Shown in pieces: positions 44,872-53,776 of a stretch of DNA of 64,000 nucleotides. Location: positions 186,001-250,000 of the forward strand of contig JAWKUB010000008.1 in NCBI GenBank assembly GCA_041398745.1. The letters are read 5' to 3'. The notes below the pieces were generated by a model. It worked only from the letters and a program-made list of their open reading frames with translations. It had not been told where the DNA came from and ran no database searches. Position numbers and translations under genes: made by a program. Position 1 is the stretch's first letter; each line of letters opens with the position of its first letter. This DNA comes from JACKHO01 sp041398745. Its GTDB lineage: Bacteria > Planctomycetota > Planctomycetia > Planctomycetales > Planctomycetaceae.

Positions 44872-45420
44872 ATGAAAGTTCAACTCCCATTTGAATTCAA
44901 CGCCGAACGTCTGCTCGCTGATTTGAACAAGGTTCACGACGAGGACTGGATTGCGCATTACAATCCTGGCGACTACGAGGGCAGCTGGCAGATTGCCGCC
45001 TTGATGTCACCCGCGGGATCGCAAACGAACATCTGGTCCTGCTCGATTCCCGAGATTTGCAGCCCAACGCCGCTGTTGAATCGCTGCGAGTATTTCCAGT
45101 CAGTTCTCAGTCAAATTCCAGTGACCAAGTCGTCCGTCCGCCTTATGAAACTGGACGCAGGGGCCATCATCAAAGAACACTCCGATTCGTTTGGTGACAA
45201 CGAAATCCGAATTCATATCCCAGTGACCACGAACCCCGAAGTGGAATTTGCCCTAGCAGGTGAACGGGTAGAAATGGCAGCGGGCAGCTGCTGGTTCCTC
45301 GACTTCCGCCTCCCCCACAGCGTAGTGAACCATGGAACCGGTTCACGCACACACCTGGTCATCGACGCCTACCGGAATGACTGGTTTAACGAGCAGTTGG
45401 GATTAGCGAAAAAGTCGTAG
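44872..45420 (+). CDS. Aspartyl/asparaginyl beta-hydroxylase-like protein
   Basis: A 182-residue double-stranded beta-helix protein like the aspartyl/asparaginyl beta-hydroxylase family of Fe(II)/2-oxoglutarate oxygenases. The iron-binding part shows EHSDSFGDNEIRIHIPV and the second His in FLDFRLPHSVVNHG, followed by the conserved Arg (SRTHLVIDAY). The start at 44872 is chosen over an upstream ATG at 44806 that lies in the interspersed repeat. Its TAG stop is also the first three bases of the inverted repeat of the RAYT element that follows. Confidence 0.85.
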   Translation: MKVQLPFEFNAERLLADLNKVHDEDWIAHYNPGDYEGSWQIAALMSPAGSQTNIWSCSIPEICSPTPLLNRCEYFQSVLSQIPVTKSSVRLMKLDAGAIIKEHSDSFGDNEIRIHIPVTTNPEVEFALAGERVEMAAGSCWFLDFRLPHSVVNHGTGSRTHLVIDAYRNDWFNEQLGLAKKS

Positions 45421-46095
45421 GGTGTGTGAAACGAAGTGGAACGCACCGTATTGCGCATTCCATTCACTCAAACGTGGCAAACTCATCGCCGTGCCATTCA
45501 TCTGCGTTTCCCCAGTCGGGTGAATACTCTCCAGCGGCCACGAAACGATGAAATGTTGACCAGGGCCAATCGACAACGCGTTGCACCAGGCCATGCTTCA
45601 ACGGATTAACATGCAGGTAATCCAGACAACGCTTCAGGTCCAATTCGTCTCGGCAGGTGTGTTCGAAAAATCGTCGCTGCCACACAGCATGTTCGCCGCG
45701 CTTGATTCTGCTGGCAGAGCGTTGCAGTGTGCCGCCACCAGACTTTCGCCACATCATGGTGAACGTCGATTTGATTTTCTTCCAGCGGACGGAGTAGTCC
45801 TGTTCCCCCTGTGGAAGTTCGCAAATAGCGTGCAGATGGTCGGGCAGTAGGACCATCCCGACATTTTCTAACGGGCTTTCTTTCTGCACCTGCCGAATGG
45901 CCGTCCGCAGGCAATGCCGCCCCAAATCGGAGGTGAGAATTGGACGCCGCGCATGTGTCACCACGGTAAAGAAGTAGACCTGCCCTTCCCGATTCCGCCG
46001 GTACCTGCTCATGCGTCAATTGTCTCCAACGATGAACGGTCGCCAACAATCACCACGCCGAATCCGGTGCGTTCCACTTCGTTTCACGCACCCTA
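45418..46095. mobile_element. RAYT element 1 with flanking REP inverted repeats
   Basis: A 678-bp unit made of a tyrosine transposase gene bracketed by 30-bp inverted repeats. The left repeat (45418-45447) begins TAGGGTGTGTGAAACGAAGT and the right one (46066-46095) is its inverse with one mismatch. Each repeat carries its own hairpin (GGTGCGT/ACGCACC). This layout, a REP-associated tyrosine transposase between its cognate REPs, is typical of RAYT elements. The left REP overlaps the stop codon of the upstream gene. Confidence 0.85.
45464..46012 (-). CDS. REP-associated tyrosine transposase (RAYT), Y1_Tnp/IS200-like
   Basis: A 182-residue HUH-type single-strand nicking transposase of the REP-associated class. 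The histidine motif is PDHLHAI near residue 58; the catalytic Tyr lies in CLDYLHVNPLKHGLV near residue 140. A conserved N-terminal YFFTVVTHARRPIL and the WPWSTFHRFV end are typical of the family. It looks intact. Such enzymes mobilise or maintain REP sequences rather than acting as ordinary insertion sequences. Gene and inverted repeats match in context. Confidence 0.93.
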   Translation of the reverse strand: MSRYRRNREGQVYFFTVVTHARRPILTSDLGRHCLRTAIRQVQKESPLENVGMVLLPDHLHAICELPQGEQDYSVRWKKIKSTFTMMWRKSGGGTLQRSASRIKRGEHAVWQRRFFEHTCRDELDLKRCLDYLHVNPLKHGLVQRVVDWPWSTFHRFVAAGEYSPDWGNADEWHGDEFATFE

Positions 46096-46125
46096 CGCCT
46101 ACTGTGTCATGATGCCCACCAAACG

Positions 46126-46335
46126 TCAACGATCACCCGGCGGCGATACGAGTGTCTGCGATCCGCATTCGTCTGACTTCGATGTCTTTTTGTGCCGCGA
46201 TGCAAATCGTGGTCGTTTTGATTGCTGTTCTTCGACCTGAAGCTGGTCGACGAGTGCGTCGAGCGTACCGCCAGCGTCTGCCAGCAACTGCTCGCGAACA
46301 GCATGCAGTTCGTCAAGAATTGGATTCTTTGTCAT
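46126..46335 (-). CDS. Small helical protein of antitoxin-like type
   Basis: A 69-residue protein starting MTKNPILDELHAVREQLLAD with a GGGAGA box upstream. The N-terminal half is one amphipathic helix (a NPIL-E/D-x-x-AVREQLLA pattern) and the C-terminus is basic. Small proteins of this form occur widely in bacterial genomes beside toxin genes or alone; I recognise the pattern but not a named family. No partner toxin is seen next to it. The start at 46335 is preferred over one seven codons upstream. Confidence 0.6.
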   Translation of the reverse strand: MTKNPILDELHAVREQLLADAGGTLDALVDQLQVEEQQSKRPRFASRHKKTSKSDECGSQTLVSPPGDR

Positions 46336-46380
46336 TGCCACTATCTCCCTAAACAAGCTGTCTCAGCCTATGTATCGCGC

Positions 46381-46914
46381 TTACCCCATCATTTCGATTG
46401 ACGACAGGCGATACGGCGCCGCGTCGGCCTCAAGGCGTAGGCATCGATGCCATGACTGCTCATTGATTGCCATGTCGATGGCGAAGTCCACGAAGTCGCC
46501 GACGGCACCGATTGGCTGAAACTCGTTATTCAAATTGTGGCCGTACACCGTTTGGGATTCACCAATCCAAAACTGCGCACCGAAATTGTCGGTGCAGAGT
46601 TCGAAAAGCGGCTCCGGTTCAGGCGGCAGGTTCAGCCATTCATTCTGAAGATCGGTTCGATCAAAGGCTGCAAACGGCGCAGCGTCAAACAGACCACCTG
46701 CCGTTTCTGGATGATCGCACTTGAGTCCGTAAAGCGGTAGGTACTCGATTGGCACTATCGACTCGGCCCACTGTTGGCGGAGTCCGTCTGATGCTATGCG
46801 CAGCGTGTACGGGCCGCGAACAAGAAATGCGCCAATGTATTCCACATCGACGATCTCTTCGCTGCCATCACAGATGCGACTAATCAATTCGTCAATGCGC
46901 TTGGGTCTAGCCAC
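46381..46914 (-). CDS. Hypothetical protein (C-terminal half weakly SUKH-like)
   Basis: A 177-residue acidic soluble protein. The C-terminal half has the pattern F-x-L-C-x-D-N-F-G-A-Q-F-W-I followed by VYGHNLNNEFQ and a helix ending in FVDFAID, which recalls SUKH/Smi1-type immunity proteins, but the N-terminal part lacks the usual family signature. It lies between two RAYT elements, 30 bp from the next gene on the same strand. Function unknown; the SUKH resemblance is a guess. Confidence 0.5.
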   Translation of the reverse strand: MARPKRIDELISRICDGSEEIVDVEYIGAFLVRGPYTLRIASDGLRQQWAESIVPIEYLPLYGLKCDHPETAGGLFDAAPFAAFDRTDLQNEWLNLPPEPEPLFELCTDNFGAQFWIGESQTVYGHNLNNEFQPIGAVGDFVDFAIDMAINEQSWHRCLRLEADAAPYRLSSIEMMG

Positions 46915-46944
46915 AATCGTCTTGCCTGTCTACCGGTTGCCTTG

Positions 46945-47346
46945 TCAATCGACGGGGCCAACCCAATCCGCTTCGGAGCCATTACGCCACTTGCGCCAAC
47001 TTCTCTTGCTCGGTGCTACATCGCGCAGCCAGCCATCTACACACACATATTCCAACGACAGCTCACCGTGAATCTCGTCGTCGAACCTGACAGAAGCAGT
47101 TCTGCAATGAAGGGTCGACAGCAGGCTCTCAAATCGCAGCTCCCATTCGCCTAGTTCCTCAATCAATGACTTGAAGACGCGGCCAAACGGAATTGAGCAC
47201 GAAAGGTATCCACGTTGCATCGGCCCGTACATATTCGGAAAAGGATACTTCTCGTCAAATTGAAATCTCGTGAGCGTCTCGGAGTCCTCATCCGAGAATT
47301 GAGGATCTGTGACGATCACACCATAAACCGTTGTCTCACTTCCCAT
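46945..47346 (-). CDS. Hypothetical protein, soluble
   Basis: A 133-residue protein I do not recognise. It has no signal or membrane segment; short strand-like stretches (VYGVIVTDPQF, YLSCSIPFGRVF, ASVRFDDEIHGELSLEYV) suggest a compact beta-rich domain. It is the first of a same-strand pair with the preceding gene at 46381. Start ATG at 47346. Function unknown. Confidence 0.55.
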   Translation of the reverse strand: MGSETTVYGVIVTDPQFSDEDSETLTRFQFDEKYPFPNMYGPMQRGYLSCSIPFGRVFKSLIEELGEWELRFESLLSTLHCRTASVRFDDEIHGELSLEYVCVDGWLRDVAPSKRSWRKWRNGSEADWVGPVD

Positions 47347-47379
47347 TCAACGTTCCCGGAAAGCACAAAGCTAGAAGAA

Positions 47380-48252
47380 CTACAAATCCAGCAGTTCATC
47401 CATCAGCTGGGCCGTGTCTTCCAGTGACTTGTCGCCGCCTTCGCGGGTAGCCCAGCCGGTGTAGCCGATTTCGGCGAGGGCTTCGCGGACGGCGGGCCAG
47501 TCGACGTCGCCTTCGCCGAGGCGGCAGAAGCCATTCTGGGCGCCCCAGTCTTTGACGTCGAGTTTCACAATCCGTTGGCCAAGAACGCGAATCCAGTCTT
47601 CCGGTTTGCCGAACTTCCGCACGTTGCCGATGTCGAAGTAAGCACCGACCCACGTGCTGCCAATGGCGTCGATGTAGTCGCGGTATTGATCGGGCGATTC
47701 ACAGAATCCGTTCCAGACGTTTTCGATGAGCACCCGGATGCCGTACTTCGACGCGTACGGCAGGACCTGACGGATTTGTTCGATGGACCGGTGCCAGACG
47801 TGGTCGTGGTTTTCGTCATCGCCGGAGACGCGACCGGGGACGAGCAGCACGGCCGATCCGCCAATTTCATGGCACCCCTTGATGGCCTCAATGAGCGCTT
47901 CGCGTCCAATGTCACGCACCTTGGGATCGGGTGAGGAGAGACGTTCCTGCCAATGGACACCATCGACCACACCGTGCACTGGGAAGTCGACTTCGCGAAT
48001 GGCTTCCTTCAGGGCCTGCAGGTCTTTGATGTTGGGAATGCCCCCTTCGAGTCCATCGAAGCCGAGAGACTTGTACTTCTGCAGCGTGGCGACCATTTCT
48101 TCTTTCGTGCCACCAATGCCGCCCCCTTTGTTCGATTTGAAAATGACTCCCTTGTTCTTCCGCTCCCGCTCGGCGGCAAATGTCGGTGTGACGGTGGCCA
48201 GAAGTGAGGCGGCAGCAGCCGTCTTGATAAACGTGCGGCGGGTGGTGTTCAT
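47380..48252 (-). CDS. Tat-exported sugar isomerase/epimerase-like TIM barrel
   Basis: A 290-residue xylose isomerase-like TIM barrel protein. Starting at 48252 (MNTTRRTFIKTAAAASLL) it has a twin-arginine signal cleaved near TFAAE. Metal-site segments include VLIENVWNGF, GAYFDIGNVR, VKLDVKDWG and the final GEGDVDWPAV. Its strand order matches the exported TIM-barrel family seen at 31368. Substrate unknown. It is followed downstream on the same strand by the hypotheticals at 46945 and 46381, but spacing and function give no reason to call an operon. Confidence 0.9.
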   Translation of the reverse strand: MNTTRRTFIKTAAAASLLATVTPTFAAERERKNKGVIFKSNKGGGIGGTKEEMVATLQKYKSLGFDGLEGGIPNIKDLQALKEAIREVDFPVHGVVDGVHWQERLSSPDPKVRDIGREALIEAIKGCHEIGGSAVLLVPGRVSGDDENHDHVWHRSIEQIRQVLPYASKYGIRVLIENVWNGFCESPDQYRDYIDAIGSTWVGAYFDIGNVRKFGKPEDWIRVLGQRIVKLDVKDWGAQNGFCRLGEGDVDWPAVREALAEIGYTGWATREGGDKSLEDTAQLMDELLDL

Positions 48253-48663
48253 ATCGCGTGCGAGTCCTGAGTCGAAACGGGAGTGATTGTCGATAACGGC
48301 AAACAGCATCTGGGCCGACACATCAGTGCGGTTAGATACATCTGCACAGTGTAGAGAAGTTCCCGCTGCCGTTCACGTCCACAGGTCAAAAGCGACTGTC
48401 AGGTGCGTCTGATGAATCGTGGCAGGCGGTGGGTCATCTATACCCTCCCGACAGCGAAGCCGAATCCGGGAGGGTCGAATCGAGTTTACGAGATTCGGGG
48501 AGGGCCTTCAGCGTGCAACTGTATGGTCTTGCCACACAGACAAATTCGCATCCAACTTGCACTCACCCCTCCCCTCGCACATCTGTTACCCATGTCCCCG
48601 GTCTAAACATGCGCTCGACCCTCCCCAGGGAGGGTGAATTCAAACTTAGGGCAACATATGAAG
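48253..48663. other. Intergenic stretch with a long imperfect palindrome
   Basis: No gene. Between about 48441 and 48640 lie several complementary arms: ACCCTCCCG with CGGGAGGGT (48441-48449 and 48466-48474), GGAGGGTCGA with TCGACCCTCC further right, and a final ACCCTCCC/GGGAGGGT pair near 48616-48637. The arms can fold into one branched structure. A related bit (CCCTCCCCCTTAACCAGGGA) is at about 60450. These look like interspersed repeats. Confidence 0.6.
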
Positions 48664-49071
48664 CTACTGCCCCATGTGGCAGCTGACACAGCGCAGGACG
48701 ACTTTGTTTGAGTTTGTGTTGTCGGCTGTGTCGTGAGGTGCCTGCCACAGGCAGACGGCCGTATTGCCCGTGGGTGTCATCGCGGCACCGGGGCGTGGTA
48801 CGACGGCCATCAGGAGGAGTGCGGCGGTCAGACCTGCGCTGAAGGCGATGATGTATCGCCAGAACGTATCTTTCTCGGGGGCTTTAACTGGTGCGGGACG
48901 CGTGGCCACAGAAGTTTTGCTAACGCTGGCACCACGGACGACGGACAGCGCAGGGGCAATAGCTTCCTGCAAATCACGGCAGCGGGGGCATTGATGCAAA
49001 TGCTCACCAAGCTGTGGACTGGCGTTCTCGACAGGAGAAGTCAGCAGATCGAACACTTCATCACAGTTCAT
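48664..49071 (-). CDS. Zinc-finger (anti-sigma-like) membrane protein with C-terminal CxxCH
   Basis: A 135-residue protein. Residues about 23-33 (HLHQCPRCRDL) fit the H-x3-C-x2-C zinc-finger of ZAS/zf-HC2 anti-sigma factors, and a single membrane helix follows (about 75-95). No sigma gene is adjacent. The extracytoplasmic tail ends in CVSCHMGQ, a CxxCH motif that would bind c-type heme if the tail is exported, unusual for this family. The start at 49071 (MNCDEVFDLL) has the family's typical layout. Confidence 0.65.
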   Translation of the reverse strand: MNCDEVFDLLTSPVENASPQLGEHLHQCPRCRDLQEAIAPALSVVRGASVSKTSVATRPAPVKAPEKDTFWRYIIAFSAGLTAALLLMAVVPRPGAAMTPTGNTAVCLWQAPHDTADNTNSNKVVLRCVSCHMGQ

Positions 49072-49244
49072 GGCAGTTCCCCTCAGGGTCAATCCACGGC
49101 ATGGGGCAGCGAGCAAGTCACACGGCAGCCCCCTCACCGTTTCCAGCCCCATTTTGCGGTAAAGCCGGACCAAGGTCAATTGGATTGGGGTGATGAATTG
49201 TGGCCCACTGAACTCAGCGTGCGTCATGGAAGATGGAAGCCGCA

Positions 49245-49815
49245 TTGGCCCGGGGCCTTACGGCCCTCGGCTCACTGGCGGTCTTTTCGGTTTTGTGCGT
49301 CTAGAACATATGTAGCGCACGTTTCGATGTCGTTCTCGGAGTCGAGGAACTCGATGTCACCTTTCACGCTCCAGATTGGTCGATCCCTCCAGATGCTGAA
49401 CGACCGGCGAAGTTCTCGTGTCGCCTTGGCCTTCAACTGATCTCGTGCAATCTCTGGATCGAATCCCCGTGCAGTGAACACGACATGGACATGGTTGCTG
49501 CGCGCGGCAGTCGCCCACAGTGACCAAGCCCGTGCCTTGCAAATCTCGCGAATTGCTCCTTCGGTGACGCTGCGCATTGATTCCGTTAAAAGGCAAACGT
49601 CATGCCTCAATTGATTCCGATGCCACAACTCAAGTCTCGGACGGGACCTTTGTGATCCTGCTGCTCGATGACGCCATCCACGAGTATCACCTGGCAAGAA
49701 GGTGCCGTAAACAGTCCACGTAATGAACAGGCCCAAAGGCGTACTCATCATGGCATCATTTTCGGTCATGAACAGCAAATGAATGTGAGCCGAGGGCCGT
49801 AAGGCCCCGGGCCAA
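49245..49815. mobile_element. RAYT element 2 with flanking REP inverted repeats
   Basis: A 571-bp unit unrelated in sequence to the element at 45418. Perfect 30-bp inverted repeats (49245-49274 and 49786-49815, beginning TTGGCCCGGGGCCTTACGGC) bracket a tyrosine transposase gene. The repeat itself is a GC-rich palindrome (CCGTAAGGC type). As in the first element, one REP touches a stop codon, here that of the transposase. Confidence 0.88.
49272..49769 (-). CDS. REP-associated tyrosine transposase (RAYT), second type
   Basis: A 165-residue HUH transposase-like protein. The histidine motif is SNHVHVVFTA near residue 92, and the N-terminal LFITWTVYGTFLPGDTRGW is characteristic of RAYT/IS200-like proteins. 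The expected catalytic Tyr near the C-terminus is in TCATYVLDAQNRK. The start at 49769 (MTENDAMMSTPLG) is chosen because the frame upstream is made of REP sequence. Its stop codon lies inside the right-hand REP of the transposase's 3' side. Confidence 0.85.
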   Translation of the reverse strand: MTENDAMMSTPLGLFITWTVYGTFLPGDTRGWRHRAAGSQRSRPRLELWHRNQLRHDVCLLTESMRSVTEGAIREICKARAWSLWATAARSNHVHVVFTARGFDPEIARDQLKAKATRELRRSFSIWRDRPIWSVKGDIEFLDSENDIETCATYVLDAQNRKDRQ

Positions 49816-49966
49816 GTATCAGCGACAGCTTCGATTATTATCAAGCCGCGTATTTCCCCGCTTGACTAATGTTCAGCGGTATACTATTACGGTACCAATG
49901 ACCACCACTGTTCGTTGGGACAGTGGGTCGTCGCCTGCAATCTGGCTTTACCGCAAGGAGTTTCCG

Positions 49967-50569
<603 letters not shown>

Positions 50570-50637
50570 GCGTGAGTGGTTGAGACGGTTGAGGGCGGCT
50601 GCGCCGCCGTTGAGATGGTTGAGCGTTGTCGCTCGGC

Positions 50638-52221
50638 TTAGGCTACTGGCGCTGGTGCTTGGAGCAGTTCGTCGATGGATGCGTCGTTGGCGTGGGCGTG
50701 GCGGAGGAATGAGTCGTTGGACGTGTTCTCCAAGAGCCTGCGAACGAGGTAGGCCATGCCGGGGATCATTTCGCCGAACGGTGTGTAAACTCTCACTCGG
50801 TGGCCGAGTTCGCTGAGCAGGGTTTGTTGTTCTTCTGCCATCCCGTGCAGCATTTGGATTTCCCAACAGTTGCTGGGGACCTTCAGTTCCTTTGCCCAGG
50901 CTATTGCGTGTGCGATGCTTCGCAAATTGTGTGAAGCAATTGCCGGACGCAGCACTTCGTGGTGCTTCATCAAGAAGTGTGTCTGCCGTTCAAAGTTGGC
51001 GTCAGACTCCCATTTGTTCTGGTAGACCGGCGTCTTCCAGTTGCGGTACTCGGCGTTCATGACCTCCGAATCCCAGTACGCTCCTTTGACGAGACGGACG
51101 CAAATGGACGTGCCACGTTCCTCGGCCCAGTCCCGCAGGTCCTGAAGATCGGCTTCCGCTTCCGGCAGGTAGGCCTGGACGACAATTCCCACGTCACGCC
51201 AGTCGGCGAACTCAGGCTCGGAGCAAATCTCTTTGAAGATGTTTAGCGTCAGGTCTTTGAATGCGTAGTGCTCCATGTCGATGTGGATTGCCGTATCATG
51301 TTCGCGGGCTGTTTCCATGATGGGCCGCAGTCGCGACTTCACTTCTTCCGCCGTGCCTTCGGGGTCGATCGGCTTGAAGTTGGCGGCGAGCGCGGAAAGC
51401 TTAAGAGAGACCTGGCAGCGTGGTAGTTGGGTCCGTTCGTCATAGTCGAGGAGAGGATCAACCGGCCAACGTTCGGTATGCGGAGCGACCTCGTTGATGA
51501 GGTCGATATAGGCCTGCTGATACGCATCGGCTTCGTCATCACTCAGTACGCATTCGCCGAGCAAATCGAGCGTGAACGTGAGGCCTTTTCTGCGGAGTCG
51601 CGTCAGGCTGGTGATGATTTCCTCTGAGCGAGTGCCTGCAATAAAACGCTCCGCCATTTTCCGGGCGTTAATACGGGCGTTGACAGCGAGTGCCTTGCCG
51701 AGCAACGAGTCTGGCTCGGCGACGTCCAGCCCCATGCGGACAGCCAATGGCAAATGGCTGCGGACTTCGTCGAAGTACTCCTGCAGGTGTCGTGCGACCG
51801 CCTCACTCGTTTTGAGTGACGGCAGAACATCGACAAAGCGGAACATCTGGACTTTGACGGACTCGTCCTGCGTCGCCCATTCGAGAATGTTGTCGAGCCA
51901 CCAGCGCCGTTCGAACACCGACGGCTTACGGCGGTCGAGGTGATCCCACAATGATCGACCAATTTCCTGTGTGGCCGTTTCAACGCGGGTGGCAACTTCG
52001 GGTGTGGGTGGCTGCTCGGGCTGACGAGGGGCTGTGGCAACTGGTTTTTTTGCTGCTGAAGCTTCAGTGCCCTTACCGACAGTTTTCTTCTTCGGCGCGG
52101 CCTTCTTGGGAGCCGACTCCGCTTTTGCCGACTTCTTCGCCCCAGAAGCAGTTTTCTTAGCGGAGGCAGACGTCGATTCGGGCCGGGTACTGTTCGATTT
52201 TGCGGCTTTCTTCTTCGCCAT
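50638..52221 (-). CDS. Proline dehydrogenase with lysine-rich N-terminal tail
   Basis: A 527-residue protein with a PutA-type proline dehydrogenase (FAD) barrel at about 90-515. Typical segments are QVSLKLSALA, IHIDMEHYAFKDLT, RLVKGAYWDSEV and the C-terminal RRLLENTSNDSFLR. It oxidises L-proline to pyrroline-5-carboxylate. The first ~70 residues are a Lys/Ala/Pro-rich, histone-H1-like tail with no counterpart in classical PutA. The aldehyde dehydrogenase half found in bifunctional PutA is absent and no separate gene for it is in the window. Divergent from metK. Confidence 0.92.
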   Translation of the reverse strand: MAKKKAAKSNSTRPESTSASAKKTASGAKKSAKAESAPKKAAPKKKTVGKGTEASAAKKPVATAPRQPEQPPTPEVATRVETATQEIGRSLWDHLDRRKPSVFERRWWLDNILEWATQDESVKVQMFRFVDVLPSLKTSEAVARHLQEYFDEVRSHLPLAVRMGLDVAEPDSLLGKALAVNARINARKMAERFIAGTRSEEIITSLTRLRRKGLTFTLDLLGECVLSDDEADAYQQAYIDLINEVAPHTERWPVDPLLDYDERTQLPRCQVSLKLSALAANFKPIDPEGTAEEVKSRLRPIMETAREHDTAIHIDMEHYAFKDLTLNIFKEICSEPEFADWRDVGIVVQAYLPEAEADLQDLRDWAEERGTSICVRLVKGAYWDSEVMNAEYRNWKTPVYQNKWESDANFERQTHFLMKHHEVLRPAIASHNLRSIAHAIAWAKELKVPSNCWEIQMLHGMAEEQQTLLSELGHRVRVYTPFGEMIPGMAYLVRRLLENTSNDSFLRHAHANDASIDELLQAPAPVA

Positions 52222-52502
52222 CCGGCCACGTCCTTGCTGGGTGTTCGTCTTTGATCAAGTTCTTGTGTCTGGCGGGATGTTAACGAGCCCCGCCCGGCAT
52301 TGTGTAGCCATCAATTTGTGGGAATTTGCCAGAACAAATCGACTTTCTCCACCTGAACTGTAGTGGCAACCGCCGTGAATCTGTAGGATTGGCGTCCATT
52401 CAAGCTGCCGCTTTAGCAGGACGGCTGAAGGTACGTCTACTCGCAGAGTCTCCTTTGCATTGGTTACCGGCCAGCGAAGGACAAATTGTTTTGAGGATCG
52501 AA

Positions 52503-53645
52503 ATGTCGAACGGTTTCATTTTCACCAGCGAATCAGTCAGTCAGGGACACCCTGATAAGGTGTCCGATCAGGTTTCCGACGGTGTGCTCGATGCACTGTT
52601 GGCACAAGATCCCACCTCGCGGTGTGCCTGTGAAACGTTGTGCACCACCGACTACCTGATGATGGCAGGTGAAATTCGCACCAGCGCACAAGTTGACTTC
52701 GAGGCCGTGGCCCGTGACGTTCTGCGGGACATTGGCTATGTCAGCGACGACATCGGATTCAATGCCGACACCTGTACTGTTGAAAATCGCCTGCACGAGC
52801 AAAGTGCTGACATTGCGATGGGCGTCGATGCCGCTGGTGCTGGCGACCAGGGACTGATGTTTGGTTATGCCTGTAACCAGACTCCCGAACTCATGCCGCT
52901 GCCAATTGCGTTGTCGCACCGCATTCTCAATGTGTTGACCGATTTGCGTAAGGCTGGCGATGTGAACTGGCTGCGTCCTGACAGCAAGAGCCAGGTTTCA
53001 ATTCAGTATGAGAATGGCAAAGCCAAGGCGATTACGGCAATTGTGGTTTCGACCCAGCACGCAGGATCGGTGTCGCAGGCCGACATTCGTGATTACATTT
53101 TGTCGAAGGTTGTTCCGCAGACTGTGCCAGCAGAACTGTTGAGCGACACCACGCAGTACCACATTAATCCCACCGGCAACTTCGAAATCGGTGGTCCTCA
53201 CGGCGACTGCGGCCTGACGGGTCGTAAGATTATCGTGGACACCTATGGTGGCTGGGGACGTCACGGCGGCGGGGCTTTCAGCGGTAAGGACTCCACCAAG
53301 GTGGATCGCTCAGCTGCTTACATGGCTCGCTACGTGGCCAAGAACATTGTTGCCTCAGGATTGGCCGACGAGTGTGAAGTTCAGCTGGCGTACGCCATTG
53401 GCGTAGCCGATCCTGTGAGCATTCGCGTGGACACGAGCGGCACGGCCAAGGTTGATGAAGCGAAGCTGGAAGCGGCTGTCCGTGAAATCTTCCCACTGAC
53501 ACCACAGGGGATCATTGAACACCTGCAACTGCGTCGCCCAATTTTCCGCAAGACGGCAGCGGGCGGTCACTTTGGCCGGAACGATCCCGATTTCACCTGG
53601 GAAGCAACCGACAAGGCCGAAGCCGTGAAGCAGGCTGCAACTTAG
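52503..53645 (+). CDS. metK: S-adenosylmethionine synthetase
   Basis: A 380-residue enzyme that makes SAM from methionine and ATP. Family motifs: FTSESVSQGHPDKVSDQ at the start, GEI near residue 57, GAGDQGLMFGYA, GGWGRHGGGAFSGKDSTKVD with the Lys and phosphate loop, and the HFG region before the end. Length is normal. The start at 52503 is preceded by a GAGGAT box. A ~280-bp leader separates it from the divergent proline dehydrogenase; no SAM or SAH riboswitch was recognised in it by eye. Confidence 0.97.
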   Translation: MSNGFIFTSESVSQGHPDKVSDQVSDGVLDALLAQDPTSRCACETLCTTDYLMMAGEIRTSAQVDFEAVARDVLRDIGYVSDDIGFNADTCTVENRLHEQSADIAMGVDAAGAGDQGLMFGYACNQTPELMPLPIALSHRILNVLTDLRKAGDVNWLRPDSKSQVSIQYENGKAKAITAIVVSTQHAGSVSQADIRDYILSKVVPQTVPAELLSDTTQYHINPTGNFEIGGPHGDCGLTGRKIIVDTYGGWGRHGGGAFSGKDSTKVDRSAAYMARYVAKNIVASGLADECEVQLAYAIGVADPVSIRVDTSGTAKVDEAKLEAAVREIFPLTPQGIIEHLQLRRPIFRKTAAGGHFGRNDPDFTWEATDKAEAVKQAAT

Positions 53646-53702
53646 TTCATCGCGTTTGCGTCGATACTTCGAATTCGATGCATTTGGCGATTCGATTCTC
53701 GA

Positions 53703-53737
53703 CCGGCCCGTCGGAACGTTGTGTTTCGGCGGGCCGG
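53703..53737 (+). terminator. Hairpin after metK (weak terminator)
   Basis: An 8-bp stem CCGGCCCG/CGGGCCGG with a 19-base loop lies 57 bp past the metK stop. No T-tract follows directly (ATGTAGTTCATTTG), so it could be an attenuator or just a structured leader of ychF. Confidence 0.45.
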
Positions 53738-53776
53738 ATGTAGTTCATTTGAAATCTTTTTCGGAATGTTGCGTCA

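Noticed and set aside
52222..52502. SAM or SAH riboswitch ahead of metK
   Set aside because: The 280-bp leader shows no recognisable conserved core of these riboswitches by eye; a covariance search would be needed to claim one.
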